Below are positions 8,229-15,535 of a stretch of DNA of 47,828 bases, one piece after another. How positions within the stretch are numbered: the stretch's first letter is position 1; the number at the start of each line of letters is the position of its first letter. The translations under genes were made by a program, and so were the position numbers. The notes under the pieces were generated by a model, which searched no databases, was not told where the DNA came from, and saw only the letters and a list, made by a program, of their open reading frames with translations. Source of the stretch: UBA2329 sp964577215 (GTDB lineage: Bacteria; Bacteroidota; Bacteroidia; Chitinophagales; Saprospiraceae); NCBI GenBank assembly GCA_964577215.1, contig CAZNYK010000014.1:1-47828 (forward strand), read 5' to 3'.

Positions 8229-8328
8229 NNNNNNNNNNNNNNNNNNNNNNNNNNNNNNNNNNNNNNNNNNNNNNNNNNNNNNNNNNNNNNNNNNNNNNNN
8301 NNNNNNNNNNNNNNNNNNNNNNNNNNNN
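8229..8328. other. Scaffold gap of 100 N
   Basis: This is a run of exactly 100 N, the conventional placeholder for a gap of unknown size. The flanks share an identical 55-bp end, so the true sequence may be much shorter, or a tandem array of the flanking repeat that the assembler could not resolve. Confidence 0.98.
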
Positions 8329-8383
8329 CCCGGAGAAAAACTCCGTCCACCCCTTTAACCTTTAACCTTAACCCTTTAACCTT
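8329..8383. repeat. 55-bp repeat right of the N gap
   Basis: This is the second identical copy of 8174-8228. It ends three bases before the stop codon of the small membrane protein gene on the minus strand. Its CGGAG/CTCCG hairpin could lie in that gene's 3' untranslated region. Confidence 0.9.
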
Positions 8384-8386
8384 ATC

Positions 8387-8545
8387 TCAGATCACCTTCA
8401 GCGCCTTGGCCAAATACGTGAGCACAAAAGGAAGAGCTACCCAGAACCACTCATTCATGTACTTCAACATGAGGATCATGATAACAAGGGAGACAATGAA
8501 GATCAGCCAGTCCATTCTGGTGGAGGAAGTCGTTTCGGATGTCAT
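8387..8545 (-). CDS. Small membrane protein of unknown function (52 aa)
   Basis: The short ORF encodes a polar N-terminus (MTSETTSSTR) and then two hydrophobic segments: about residues 11-27 (MDWLIFIVSLVIMILML) and 33-47 (WVALPFVLTYLAKAL). It would be a two-pass inner-membrane miniprotein. The longest frame starts at 8626, but I chose the ATG at 8545 because an exact TACTTTTG promoter element lies just upstream at 8567-8574 and would put the transcription start inside the longer version. No family is recognised. It is divergent from the SDR gene. Confidence 0.6.
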   Translation of the reverse strand: MTSETTSSTRMDWLIFIVSLVIMILMLKYMNEWFWVALPFVLTYLAKALKVI

Positions 8546-8566
8546 GTCTTTGCAAATTTGATGCGG

Positions 8567-8574
8567 CAAAAGTA
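8567..8574 (-). promoter_or_regulatory. Bacteroidota -7 promoter element for the small membrane protein
   Basis: Read on the minus strand the sequence is TACTTTTG, an exact TAnnTTTG match, 21 nt upstream of the ATG at 8545. It implies a very short leader. No clear -33 TTTG was found. Confidence 0.5.
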
Positions 8575-8648
8575 AAAAATCCTTTTCTACTTGCCCGGCA
8601 GAAATTGGCGAAAATATGGTTGCCAAATACCGGCGGGCAATGATCCTT

Positions 8649-8688
8649 ACGAAAAATGGCTTAATTTTTTCCCCAAACCATTTTTCGT
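8649..8688. promoter_or_regulatory. 11-bp perfect inverted repeat in a divergent promoter region
   Basis: ACGAAAAATGG (8649-8659) and CCATTTTTCGT (8678-8688) are exact reverse complements separated by 18 bp. The right arm is part of the 21-bp motif (8675-8695) also found at 7330-7350. It sits between the small membrane protein gene (minus) and the SDR gene (plus), 31 bp before the SDR start. The layout suits an operator for a dimeric regulator. A TATCTTTA sequence at 8693-8700 is a near match to the -7 consensus. Confidence 0.5.
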
Positions 8689-8718
8689 CGGGTATCTTTA
8701 CGCCGAAAAAATTCCGGA

Positions 8719-9486
8719 ATGCACATCTTCGACAAATTCAGACTCGACAATAAAGTAGCCATTATCACCGGCGCCAGCAAGGGGATCGGCGAGGGCATAG
8801 CTCTTGCCCTGGGGCAGGCAGGCGCAAAAGTAGTAGTGAGCAGCCGCAAACAGGAAGCGGTGGAGGAAACCGCCGGCCGCCTGCGCGAACACGGTGTGGA
8901 AGTGTTACCTCTTGCCGCTCATACAGGCCATGCCGGCGACCTCAGTCGCCTGGTTGAACAAACCATCGCAACCTTCGGCGGCGTTGATATCCTCGTCAAC
9001 AATGCAGCGACCAATCCGGTATTCGGCCCGGTAGAGCAAACCGACCCCGGCGCTTTCGACAAGATCATGGAGGTAAACGTAAAAGGCCCGTTTGAACTGA
9101 GCAAATTGGCGCTTCCCTCCATGCAGGCCCGCGGCGGCGGTTCCATCATCAACATCAGCAGTATCGGGGGCGTATCTCCCGAACCTTTTCTCGGCATTTA
9201 CAGCGTGAGCAAATCGGCTTTGGTCATGCTCACCAAAGTTTTGGCCAAGGAGTGGGGGCAATATGGGATACGGGCCAATGCCATTTGCCCGGGTCTGATC
9301 AAGACGAAATTCAGCCAGGCCCTGTGGGCTAATGAAGCCGTGCTCCAGCATGTGCTCCAGCAACTGCCCCTGGCAAGGGTCGGAACCGTGGAGGAGGTAT
9401 CGGGCTTAGCCCTGTTCCTCGCCTCTGAAGCAGCCGCCTACTGCACCGGCGCCGTTTTTACAGCCGACGGCGGGCACACCATCTGA
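8719..9486 (+). CDS. Short-chain dehydrogenase/reductase (SDR) family oxidoreductase
   Basis: This is a classical NAD(P)-dependent SDR of 255 aa with a Rossmann fold. The cofactor motif TGASKGIG lies at 17-24, NNAA at 94-97, and the catalytic Ser (about 147)-Tyr161-x3-Lys165 in YSVSKS. The C-terminal CPGLIKT and TGAVFTADGGHT segments are as in the family. The dicarbonyl/retinol-type DHRS4 subgroup is closest by eye (NNAATNP motif), but the substrate is not evident. It precedes fhs by 33 nt and is likely co-transcribed. Bases 8929-8950 inside the gene resemble a REP unit with one mismatch, encoding HAGDLSR, without disturbing the family length. Confidence 0.9.
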   Translation: MHIFDKFRLDNKVAIITGASKGIGEGIALALGQAGAKVVVSSRKQEAVEETAGRLREHGVEVLPLAAHTGHAGDLSRLVEQTIATFGGVDILVNNAATNPVFGPVEQTDPGAFDKIMEVNVKGPFELSKLALPSMQARGGGSIINISSIGGVSPEPFLGIYSVSKSALVMLTKVLAKEWGQYGIRANAICPGLIKTKFSQALWANEAVLQHVLQQLPLARVGTVEEVSGLALFLASEAAAYCTGAVFTADGGHTI

Positions 9487-9519
9487 TTACATCACCAACC
9501 AAATAGAAACCAATACATT

Positions 9520-11190
9520 ATGGCTTCCGACATCGAAATTGCCAGAACCATCAAGCTCAAAGACATCGCGGAGATCGCCGCCCAGCTCGGCGTTTCCGAA
9601 GATCAGATCGAACGCTACGGGCGCTACAAAGCCAAATTGCCGCTTCACCTCATCGACCGGCAGAAAGCAACTCAGCGCAAGCTCATCCTCGTGTCCGCTA
9701 TTTCACCCACGCCCGCCGGCGAGGGCAAAACCACCGTTTCCATAGGCCTGTCCCAGGGTATGAACCGCATCGGCCGGAAAACGGCCGTCGTACTGCGCGA
9801 GCCTTCGCTCGGCCCCGTGTTCGGCATCAAAGGCGGCGCTACCGGCGGCGGGTACTCCCAGGTGTTGCCGATGGAGGACATCAACCTCCACTTCACCGGC
9901 GATTTTGCCGCGGTGGAAAAAGCCCACAATCTCTTAGCCGCCATCATTGACAACAACCTCCAAAACAAAAAAAACAAACTCGGCATCGATCCCCGCACAG
10001 TTGCCTGGAAACGGGTGATGGACATGAACGACCGCTCCCTGCGCAAGCTCATCGTCGGCCTCGGAGGTACCACGGGCGGCGTACCCCGGGAGACAGGTTT
10101 CGACATCACTGCCGCATCGGAGATCATGGCCATTCTATGCCTCTCCGATGACCTGAGCGATCTCAAGCGCCGCTTCGGCAATATCTTCGTGGGATTCACT
10201 TACGACAAACAACCCGTGTTCGCCCGCGACCTGAAGGCTCCGGGCGCTATGGCCGCCCTCATGAAGGATGCCATCAAACCCAATTTGGTGCAAACCCTGG
10301 AAGGATATCCCGCCATTATTCACGGCGGGCCTTTTGCCAATATTGCCCAAGGCACCAACACGATCATCGCTACCCGCATGGGCCTGAGTTTGGCCGATTA
10401 CGTCGTTACCGAAGCCGGCTTCGGGTTCGATCTCGGCGCGGAAAAGTTTCTCGACATCAAATGCAGAACTGCCGGGTTATCGCCCAGCGCCATCGTCCTG
10501 GTAGCTACTATCCGCGCCCTGAAATACCACGGCGGCGCGGGCCTTAAAAACCTCACCGAGCCGGACCCGGGGGCAGTGGAGCGCGGTTTGCCCAACCTGG
10601 AAAAGCACCTCGAAAATTCAAAACTCTTCAACGTGCCCTGCGTAGTGGCCATCAATAAATTCACTACCGACAGCCCGGAAGAGATCCGGGTAGTGGAAGA
10701 GCGCTGCAAAGCGCTCGGCATAACCGTTAAAGTTGCGGATGTATGGGGGCAGGGCGGCGCCGGCACTACCGAACTTGCCGCCGAGGTAGCAAAAATGGCA
10801 GATGCCCATTCCACGCCGTTCACGCCTTTGTACGACTGGAACTGGAGCGTGGAGCAGAAGATCGAAACCATCGCCATCAAATACTACGGCGCGGCGGCGG
10901 TCGATTTTCAGGCCAAAGCCAGAACTGACCTTAAGCGCATTACCACGCTCGGCCTGGACAAGCTTCCGGTTTGTATGGCCAAAACGCAAAAATCACTCTC
11001 CGACAATCCTGACCTGATCGGGCGGCCCAGCGGTTTTACCCTCACGGTCAGAGAGATTGAGGTGGCTGCCGGCGCGGGCTTTTTAGTGCCCATTACCGGG
11101 GAGATGATGCGCATGCCCGGCCTGCCTGAAGTGCCCGCCGCCGAAGGTATAGACATCGACGACGCGGGCAACATCAGCGGCTTGTTCTGA
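9520..11190 (+). CDS. fhs: Formate-tetrahydrofolate ligase
   Basis: This cytoplasmic enzyme makes 10-formyl-tetrahydrofolate from formate, ATP and THF and so feeds one-carbon units into purine and initiator-tRNA synthesis. The 556-aa length is normal. The P-loop TPAGEGKTT lies at 64-72. Other family signatures are REPSLGPVFGIKGGA just after it, GPFANIAQGTNTI, and VTEAGFGFDLGAEKF. It follows the SDR gene by 33 nt and ends 8 bp from the convergent T9SS-cargo gene, so little room remains for a separate terminator. No folD is nearby in this window. Confidence 0.97.
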   Translation: MASDIEIARTIKLKDIAEIAAQLGVSEDQIERYGRYKAKLPLHLIDRQKATQRKLILVSAISPTPAGEGKTTVSIGLSQGMNRIGRKTAVVLREPSLGPVFGIKGGATGGGYSQVLPMEDINLHFTGDFAAVEKAHNLLAAIIDNNLQNKKNKLGIDPRTVAWKRVMDMNDRSLRKLIVGLGGTTGGVPRETGFDITAASEIMAILCLSDDLSDLKRRFGNIFVGFTYDKQPVFARDLKAPGAMAALMKDAIKPNLVQTLEGYPAIIHGGPFANIAQGTNTIIATRMGLSLADYVVTEAGFGFDLGAEKFLDIKCRTAGLSPSAIVLVATIRALKYHGGAGLKNLTEPDPGAVERGLPNLEKHLENSKLFNVPCVVAINKFTTDSPEEIRVVEERCKALGITVKVADVWGQGGAGTTELAAEVAKMADAHSTPFTPLYDWNWSVEQKIETIAIKYYGAAAVDFQAKARTDLKRITTLGLDKLPVCMAKTQKSLSDNPDLIGRPSGFTLTVREIEVAAGAGFLVPITGEMMRMPGLPEVPAAEGIDIDDAGNISGLF

Positions 11191-11198
11191 TACGGCAA

Positions 11199-14000
11199 TT
11201 ACCGGTCCACTACGACCCGGGCGGTTTGACGGGCGCCTCTTTCACCGGTTGCCTGAATGAGATATACTCCTGCGGGCAAGCCGCTTAGCGGTATGTGCAG
11301 TGCGTAACCCTCTTCGGCGGCCCAGGTTCTCGTCCACATCACCCGGCCGAGACTGTTCATCATGGTCAGTTGCATGCCCTCTTGCGGGAATGCACCTTTC
11401 CACAACAGTTGCGTCGTTCCCGAGGCAGGGTTGGGGAATACCTCCATGCTTTCTGTTTCCATCTGTGCCGTAGCGCGCAAATCCGGGGTTCCTTCCCACA
11501 AAGGAGTAGAAGACCCGCTGAACGAAACATTGTCGATCACGGCGGAAGCCAACGCTGCCTGGTTGATGCTCTCTACAAAGATGCCCACATGGATGCATTG
11601 CGCCATTGCAATGGTGGACGCGAAACGGAAGTCCCAATTGGTGCCATTGGCAGAGGAGTAACCCGTAAAGACGTTGCCCTGGCGCACTATCCTGAGCCAG
11701 GGGTGGAAATTGGGATTGGGAAATTGCTGTGAATTGTGAGGGGTGTTTGGCGATCCGCGTACCTCCCGGAAGAGAAAAGCAGGAGAACGCAATTTCAGGG
11801 CGGCTTTCCTCGATCCGGGTTGCAGGGTCTCGCGCATCATGACGCCTGCCGCTGCACCCGGAGGGCCTACATCCGCAACCCGGGCGATGATCTCGCCGTC
11901 ACCGCAGAGCGTGCGGTGTACGAACTGTATGGCGTCTGCGGCGCCTGAGCTGAACCCTAAAGAGTATAAAATGAAACTCTCGTCACAATTCCTGAATACG
12001 GCGCTGCCTCCGTTGGTGCCGATCCCGGTGCTCGTCCATGCGGAAGGCAGATTCACCACGTCGCTCACAGAGGCGCTCGTAGTGCAACTCGCGGTGTTGC
12101 CTGCCGCATCCCGCACGGTCACCGTAACCGGCACGGTCAGCCCGGCATCCTCGCAGCCTAAGGTGGCAGGCTCGATGCTCAGCACTGTGACGGGCCCGCA
12201 ATTGTCGCTCATAGATTCAATGACATCGGCGGGTTGAATATCGTATGTGCCGTTGCTGCCGAGTGCCAGCGTGGGCGCCCGGCAAACGAGCGTGGGCGGC
12301 GTTTCATCTCTGACGAATACGGGAGCAAAGCAGAAATTGACGTTATTGCTCGCATCCGCGGCGAAGAATAATGCAAATGTATTGGCGGTCAAAGGCTGGC
12401 CCGGCGCAGGGATCTGCGTAAGGGTCGGATTGGGGTCGCAGTTGTCGTTGAGGGTTACGGTGGATCGCAAATCCGGCATGATTGCGGTACAGTCATTTCC
12501 CAGGGCCACTGCGTGTTGAGCCTGGCACTGAAGGGTGGGCGGCGTGAGGTCCTGCAAATAGAGGTTGAATCCGCAGCTCTCCTGGTTGCCGGACGCATCA
12601 GATATTTTAAAGGATATCCAGGTGTCTCCGTACACTACGGCGCCGGGTGCGGGCGATTGAATGATTTCGGGCGTGGGATCGCATTCGTCCACAACCAAAA
12701 TCTGTGAGCGATAATCCGGCAGCGTAAAGGAACAATTGACGCCTGCAATCGCGAACCTGTCCACAGAGCAAAGCACCCTCGGAGGGGTTCCATCCTGGAG
12801 GATCACCTGGAAGGAGCACTGGCTGGAATTGCCGGACTCGTCCATTACGGTCAGTACGATGGTGGTACTCTGGCTGATTTGGGTGCCCGGCACGGGGTTT
12901 TGCATTACCTCGGGGCCGGGGTCGCAATTGTCAAATGCAGTAAGCATGCCGGTATAGTCGGGAAGGGTGAACAAGCATCCCTGGCCGGCCAATGCGGTTT
13001 GGTCTCCCGGGCAATTGAGGATTTGCGGCGCAATGCCGTCCGTTACAAAAAGCTGGAAACTGCAAGTGCTGGTGTTGTCATACACATCCCGGGCGGTGAT
13101 GGTGATCAGGGTGTTGCCGGATACCACATCTCCCGGCGCCGGGCTTTGGCTCAGGGTGAAGTTGGGGTCGCAGTTGTCGGTGGCGAACACCGAGGATCGG
13201 TAATCTTCGATGGTGTAATCGCAGGCATCGTCGAGGAAGACCTCCAATTCGAAGGGACAAAACACCAGGGGGGCGCGGTTGTCAGTGCCCAACCCGCAGG
13301 TCATATCGCAAGGCGCCGGAAGCGCGAAGCGGGCGTTGTTATTGCCTTGCCAGTTGGCCTGGTTGTGAATGGCGGCGCGCAGGGCGGCAGCGTCGGGTCC
13401 TGTGATGGAACAGTTGTAGCGGGCATTGTCCACTTTGGGAACGATGGCAAGTGCATTGACCCCGTCGCTCAGGCCAGGGGGCAGAGCGGAGGTGTTGTCG
13501 CTTGTGGCGTCTCCGTCCCAGCCGCCGTTCATTTGGAGGGCGGCAATGAATTTGGCTTGTTCTCCCGGGCTGTTGTCGATCGGTTCCGGCCCCTGGAAGG
13601 CGAAGAGTTGATCGCCTGAGGAGGTGAGGTTGAGGTTGGGGCCTGTGCTGGTACCTGCGCTCATGCCGGAAAAATCAAGGAATATCCCGGTGGTAAAGGG
13701 TACCCGGAACTGTTCGCCTGTTACGCGGTCGGCGGCAAAGGTGAGGATGATGGTGCTTTCGCCGGGGCGAAATCCGCCTGCTGCCTGCCAGCCCCTGTCG
13801 GTAAAAGTGATGGTAGTACCGGCCTGCACATCTTTGAGCAACACGAAAGAGAAGTCGTCCGGGTTGTCGCTGTTATAGCCGGTGAATGCAATGTCGCCTG
13901 CTCCGAGCGGGGTTTGAGCGACGGCGCCGCCGAAGAGGCAGCACATGCCGATAGCGGCCACGATGGTCCGGGCCACTGAAGAGTGTCGGTTTGTTCTCAT
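11199..14000 (-). CDS. Secreted multidomain protein with five HYR-like repeats and T9SS type A sorting domain
   Basis: The product is 933 aa from the ATG at 14000 (an upstream ATG at 14036 adds 12 residues that spoil the signal peptide). After a signal peptide ending GGAVAQ come, in order, an N-terminal beta domain of about 200 residues (IAFTGYNSDNPDDFSFVLL-like) and five HYR-type Ig-like repeats of about 80 residues with recurring DNCDP and TPP-x-L-x-C signatures. Next is a concanavalin-like domain of about 180 residues (GVMMRE, GYSSANGTNWDF). A C-terminal type IX sorting domain follows, beginning MEVFPNPASG and ending GVYLIQATGERG...VVVDR. It should be exported by the Sec pathway and then T9SS to the surface or medium. 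The function could be adhesion or polymer binding; no catalytic motif is seen. Confidence 0.85.
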   Translation of the reverse strand: MRTNRHSSVARTIVAAIGMCCLFGGAVAQTPLGAGDIAFTGYNSDNPDDFSFVLLKDVQAGTTITFTDRGWQAAGGFRPGESTIILTFAADRVTGEQFRVPFTTGIFLDFSGMSAGTSTGPNLNLTSSGDQLFAFQGPEPIDNSPGEQAKFIAALQMNGGWDGDATSDNTSALPPGLSDGVNALAIVPKVDNARYNCSITGPDAAALRAAIHNQANWQGNNNARFALPAPCDMTCGLGTDNRAPLVFCPFELEVFLDDACDYTIEDYRSSVFATDNCDPNFTLSQSPAPGDVVSGNTLITITARDVYDNTSTCSFQLFVTDGIAPQILNCPGDQTALAGQGCLFTLPDYTGMLTAFDNCDPGPEVMQNPVPGTQISQSTTIVLTVMDESGNSSQCSFQVILQDGTPPRVLCSVDRFAIAGVNCSFTLPDYRSQILVVDECDPTPEIIQSPAPGAVVYGDTWISFKISDASGNQESCGFNLYLQDLTPPTLQCQAQHAVALGNDCTAIMPDLRSTVTLNDNCDPNPTLTQIPAPGQPLTANTFALFFAADASNNVNFCFAPVFVRDETPPTLVCRAPTLALGSNGTYDIQPADVIESMSDNCGPVTVLSIEPATLGCEDAGLTVPVTVTVRDAAGNTASCTTSASVSDVVNLPSAWTSTGIGTNGGSAVFRNCDESFILYSLGFSSGAADAIQFVHRTLCGDGEIIARVADVGPPGAAAGVMMRETLQPGSRKAALKLRSPAFLFREVRGSPNTPHNSQQFPNPNFHPWLRIVRQGNVFTGYSSANGTNWDFRFASTIAMAQCIHVGIFVESINQAALASAVIDNVSFSGSSTPLWEGTPDLRATAQMETESMEVFPNPASGTTQLLWKGAFPQEGMQLTMMNSLGRVMWTRTWAAEEGYALHIPLSGLPAGVYLIQATGERGARQTARVVVDR
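12060..13278 (-). repeat. Five tandem HYR-like repeat units within the secreted protein
   Basis: Each unit is about 80 codons and carries a Cys pair, a (D/E)NCDP-type motif (replaced by DECDP and DNCGP in units 3 and 5) and a linker D-x-TPP. The units differ clearly at the DNA level, so they are old duplications rather than a recent expansion. Boundaries are approximate. Confidence 0.7.
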
Positions 14001-14210
14001 AGTATAATTAGTATGTAGTGTAAAATAACCTTCCAAAGCACGACCTGGCGGCGTCGCGTTCAGCGATGCCTAAAGCAAGAGGAGGAACTCAGATATAGTT
14101 GCTAGTTGCTGTTTCAATGGGGAAGCGGCAATTCGCCTCCCGCATCAATTTTATCGGCTTTGGGAAAGATGAGCTTACCTTTCAAGGCAACAAAGTTATT
14201 ACTATTTAAG

Positions 14211-14218
14211 TATATTTG
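14211..14218 (+). promoter_or_regulatory. Bacteroidota -7 promoter element for the amidase gene
   Basis: TATATTTG is an exact TAnnTTTG match, 20 nt upstream of the ATG at 14239. The surrounding DNA is strongly AT-rich, as expected for a promoter. A -33 TTTG is not obvious. Confidence 0.6.
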
Positions 14219-14238
14219 CAAATCCAAATTAAAAAGCC

Positions 14239-14868
14239 ATGAAAGACAATTTCTGCGTATTTTTGGACGCCGGCCATGGGGGTATCGATCCCAATGGGAA
14301 CTATACCACCGCTCCCTCCAAAATGTTTGATCACAGAACCGGCGTTTTCCACAAAGGATCCATTTTTTACGAAGGCGTATGGAACCGCACTTTGGTGAAC
14401 AGAGTGTCTGAAAAGCTGAGCAACCTCGGCATTCGCCACCTGAAGGTGTATCATGAATATCTCGATACCCCGCTCCAGTACAGGGTGGATATGGCCAACT
14501 GGTATCACCGCAATTTCGCCCAGGGGATATACCTTTCTACCCATGCCAACGCGGCCAACGGCCAGGCGCGGGGGTTTGAAGTATATACCTCCAGGGGGCA
14601 AACAGCATCCGACCCCATCGCCACGTTGCTTTACGATACAGTAAAAGACCTATTCGGCAGCCGTATCAGCTACCGGCCCGATTTTTCCGACAACGATCCC
14701 GACAAGGAAGCCGCTTTCTTCGTACTGACCAAAACGGTCATGCCGGCCCTGCTCATCGAGCACCTCTTTTTCGACAATATCGAGGATGTGCGCCTGCTGA
14801 TGAATGATGAGGTAGTTGACCTTTTTGCCGAAGCTCAGGTGCGCACCATTGTCAAACATTTTTCCTGA
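14239..14868 (+). CDS. N-acetylmuramoyl-L-alanine amidase (Amidase_3 type) without signal peptide
   Basis: The Zn-dependent amidase_3 fold cleaves the bond between N-acetylmuramic acid and the stem peptide. Visible residues of the family are H13 in LDAGHGG, E45 in FYEGVWN, H102 in STHANA (Zn ligands) and the catalytic E174 in LLIEHLFF. The protein is only 209 aa and is essentially the bare catalytic domain. It starts MKDNFCVFLDAGHGG, so there is no Sec signal, lipobox or membrane segment. It would stay in the cytoplasm unless exported by another route. The compact form resembles endolysin-like or recycling amidases. The yigZ-type gene follows after 8 nt, so they form an operon with a good promoter in front. 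Confidence 0.9.
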   Translation: MKDNFCVFLDAGHGGIDPNGNYTTAPSKMFDHRTGVFHKGSIFYEGVWNRTLVNRVSEKLSNLGIRHLKVYHEYLDTPLQYRVDMANWYHRNFAQGIYLSTHANAANGQARGFEVYTSRGQTASDPIATLLYDTVKDLFGSRISYRPDFSDNDPDKEAAFFVLTKTVMPALLIEHLFFDNIEDVRLLMNDEVVDLFAEAQVRTIVKHFS

Positions 14869-14876
14869 ACAAGTCC

Positions 14877-15533
14877 TTGACCGACACCTACCGCACAATA
14901 GCCGCGCCGGCCACGGGTGAATATAAAGACCGGGGCAGCAAGTTCATCGCTTATGCGTTTCCGGCCGAAACCGAAGCGCAATGGCAGGAGCACCTGGAGG
15001 GCGTTCGCAAGTTGCACCCCAAGGCGAGGCACCACTGTTTTGCTTTCCGCCTCGGAACGGACGGCAACCAATACCGGGCCAATGACGACGGAGAGCCGGC
15101 CGGTTCTGCGGGGCGGCCTATTCTCGGTCAGATAGATTCTTTCGGGCTCACCAACCTCGTTGTGATCGTAGTGCGGTATTTCGGCGGCACGCTCCTCGGG
15201 GTGCCGGGGTTGATAGCCGCCTACAAGGGAAGTGCGCACGATGCGTTGCAACAGGCTGAAATTGTGGAAAAAATAATCCGGGAATTCTACCGGATCCGCT
15301 TTGAGTACGCCTTGATGAGCAACGTGATGAGCGCCGCCAAAAAACTTTCCTTTGATTTGCTCGATCAGCAATTCGGCGAGACGGATGCTGTTCTGGATAT
15401 AGCGGTTCGCCAAAGCGAAGCAGAAAAGAAAATCCTGGAGTTCAAGGCCCTCGCCGGGAATCTGCATATAGAGGAAGCGGCGGAGTTGGAAAAGATACCG
15501 GGCATGGAGATTGAATTGCTCCACACCCGGTAA
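14877..15533 (+). CDS. YigZ/IMPACT family protein
   Basis: The 218-aa product has the two-domain YigZ layout. An N-terminal IMPACT (UPF0029) domain contains KFIAYAFP, the motif HHCFAFRLG, and DDGEPAGSAGRPIL followed by VVRYFGGTLLGVPGLI. A C-terminal ferredoxin-like DUF1949 domain follows. The family is linked to translation control in eukaryotes (GCN1-binding IMPACT); its bacterial role is not settled. No ATG or GTG is present in a suitable place; the frame opens at a TTG (14877), 8 nt after the amidase stop, so translation is probably coupled. Its stop lies 2 bp from the stop of the convergent T9SS-cargo gene. Confidence 0.9.
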   Translation: MTDTYRTIAAPATGEYKDRGSKFIAYAFPAETEAQWQEHLEGVRKLHPKARHHCFAFRLGTDGNQYRANDDGEPAGSAGRPILGQIDSFGLTNLVVIVVRYFGGTLLGVPGLIAAYKGSAHDALQQAEIVEKIIREFYRIRFEYALMSNVMSAAKKLSFDLLDQQFGETDAVLDIAVRQSEAEKKILEFKALAGNLHIEEAAELEKIPGMEIELLHTR

Positions 15534-15535
15534 GA

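Noticed and set aside
8190..8383. Telomere-like TTTAACC/TTAACC repeats
   Set aside because: They are short, degenerate and internal to the scaffold, flanking a gap. They are better seen as a simple repeat that broke the assembly.
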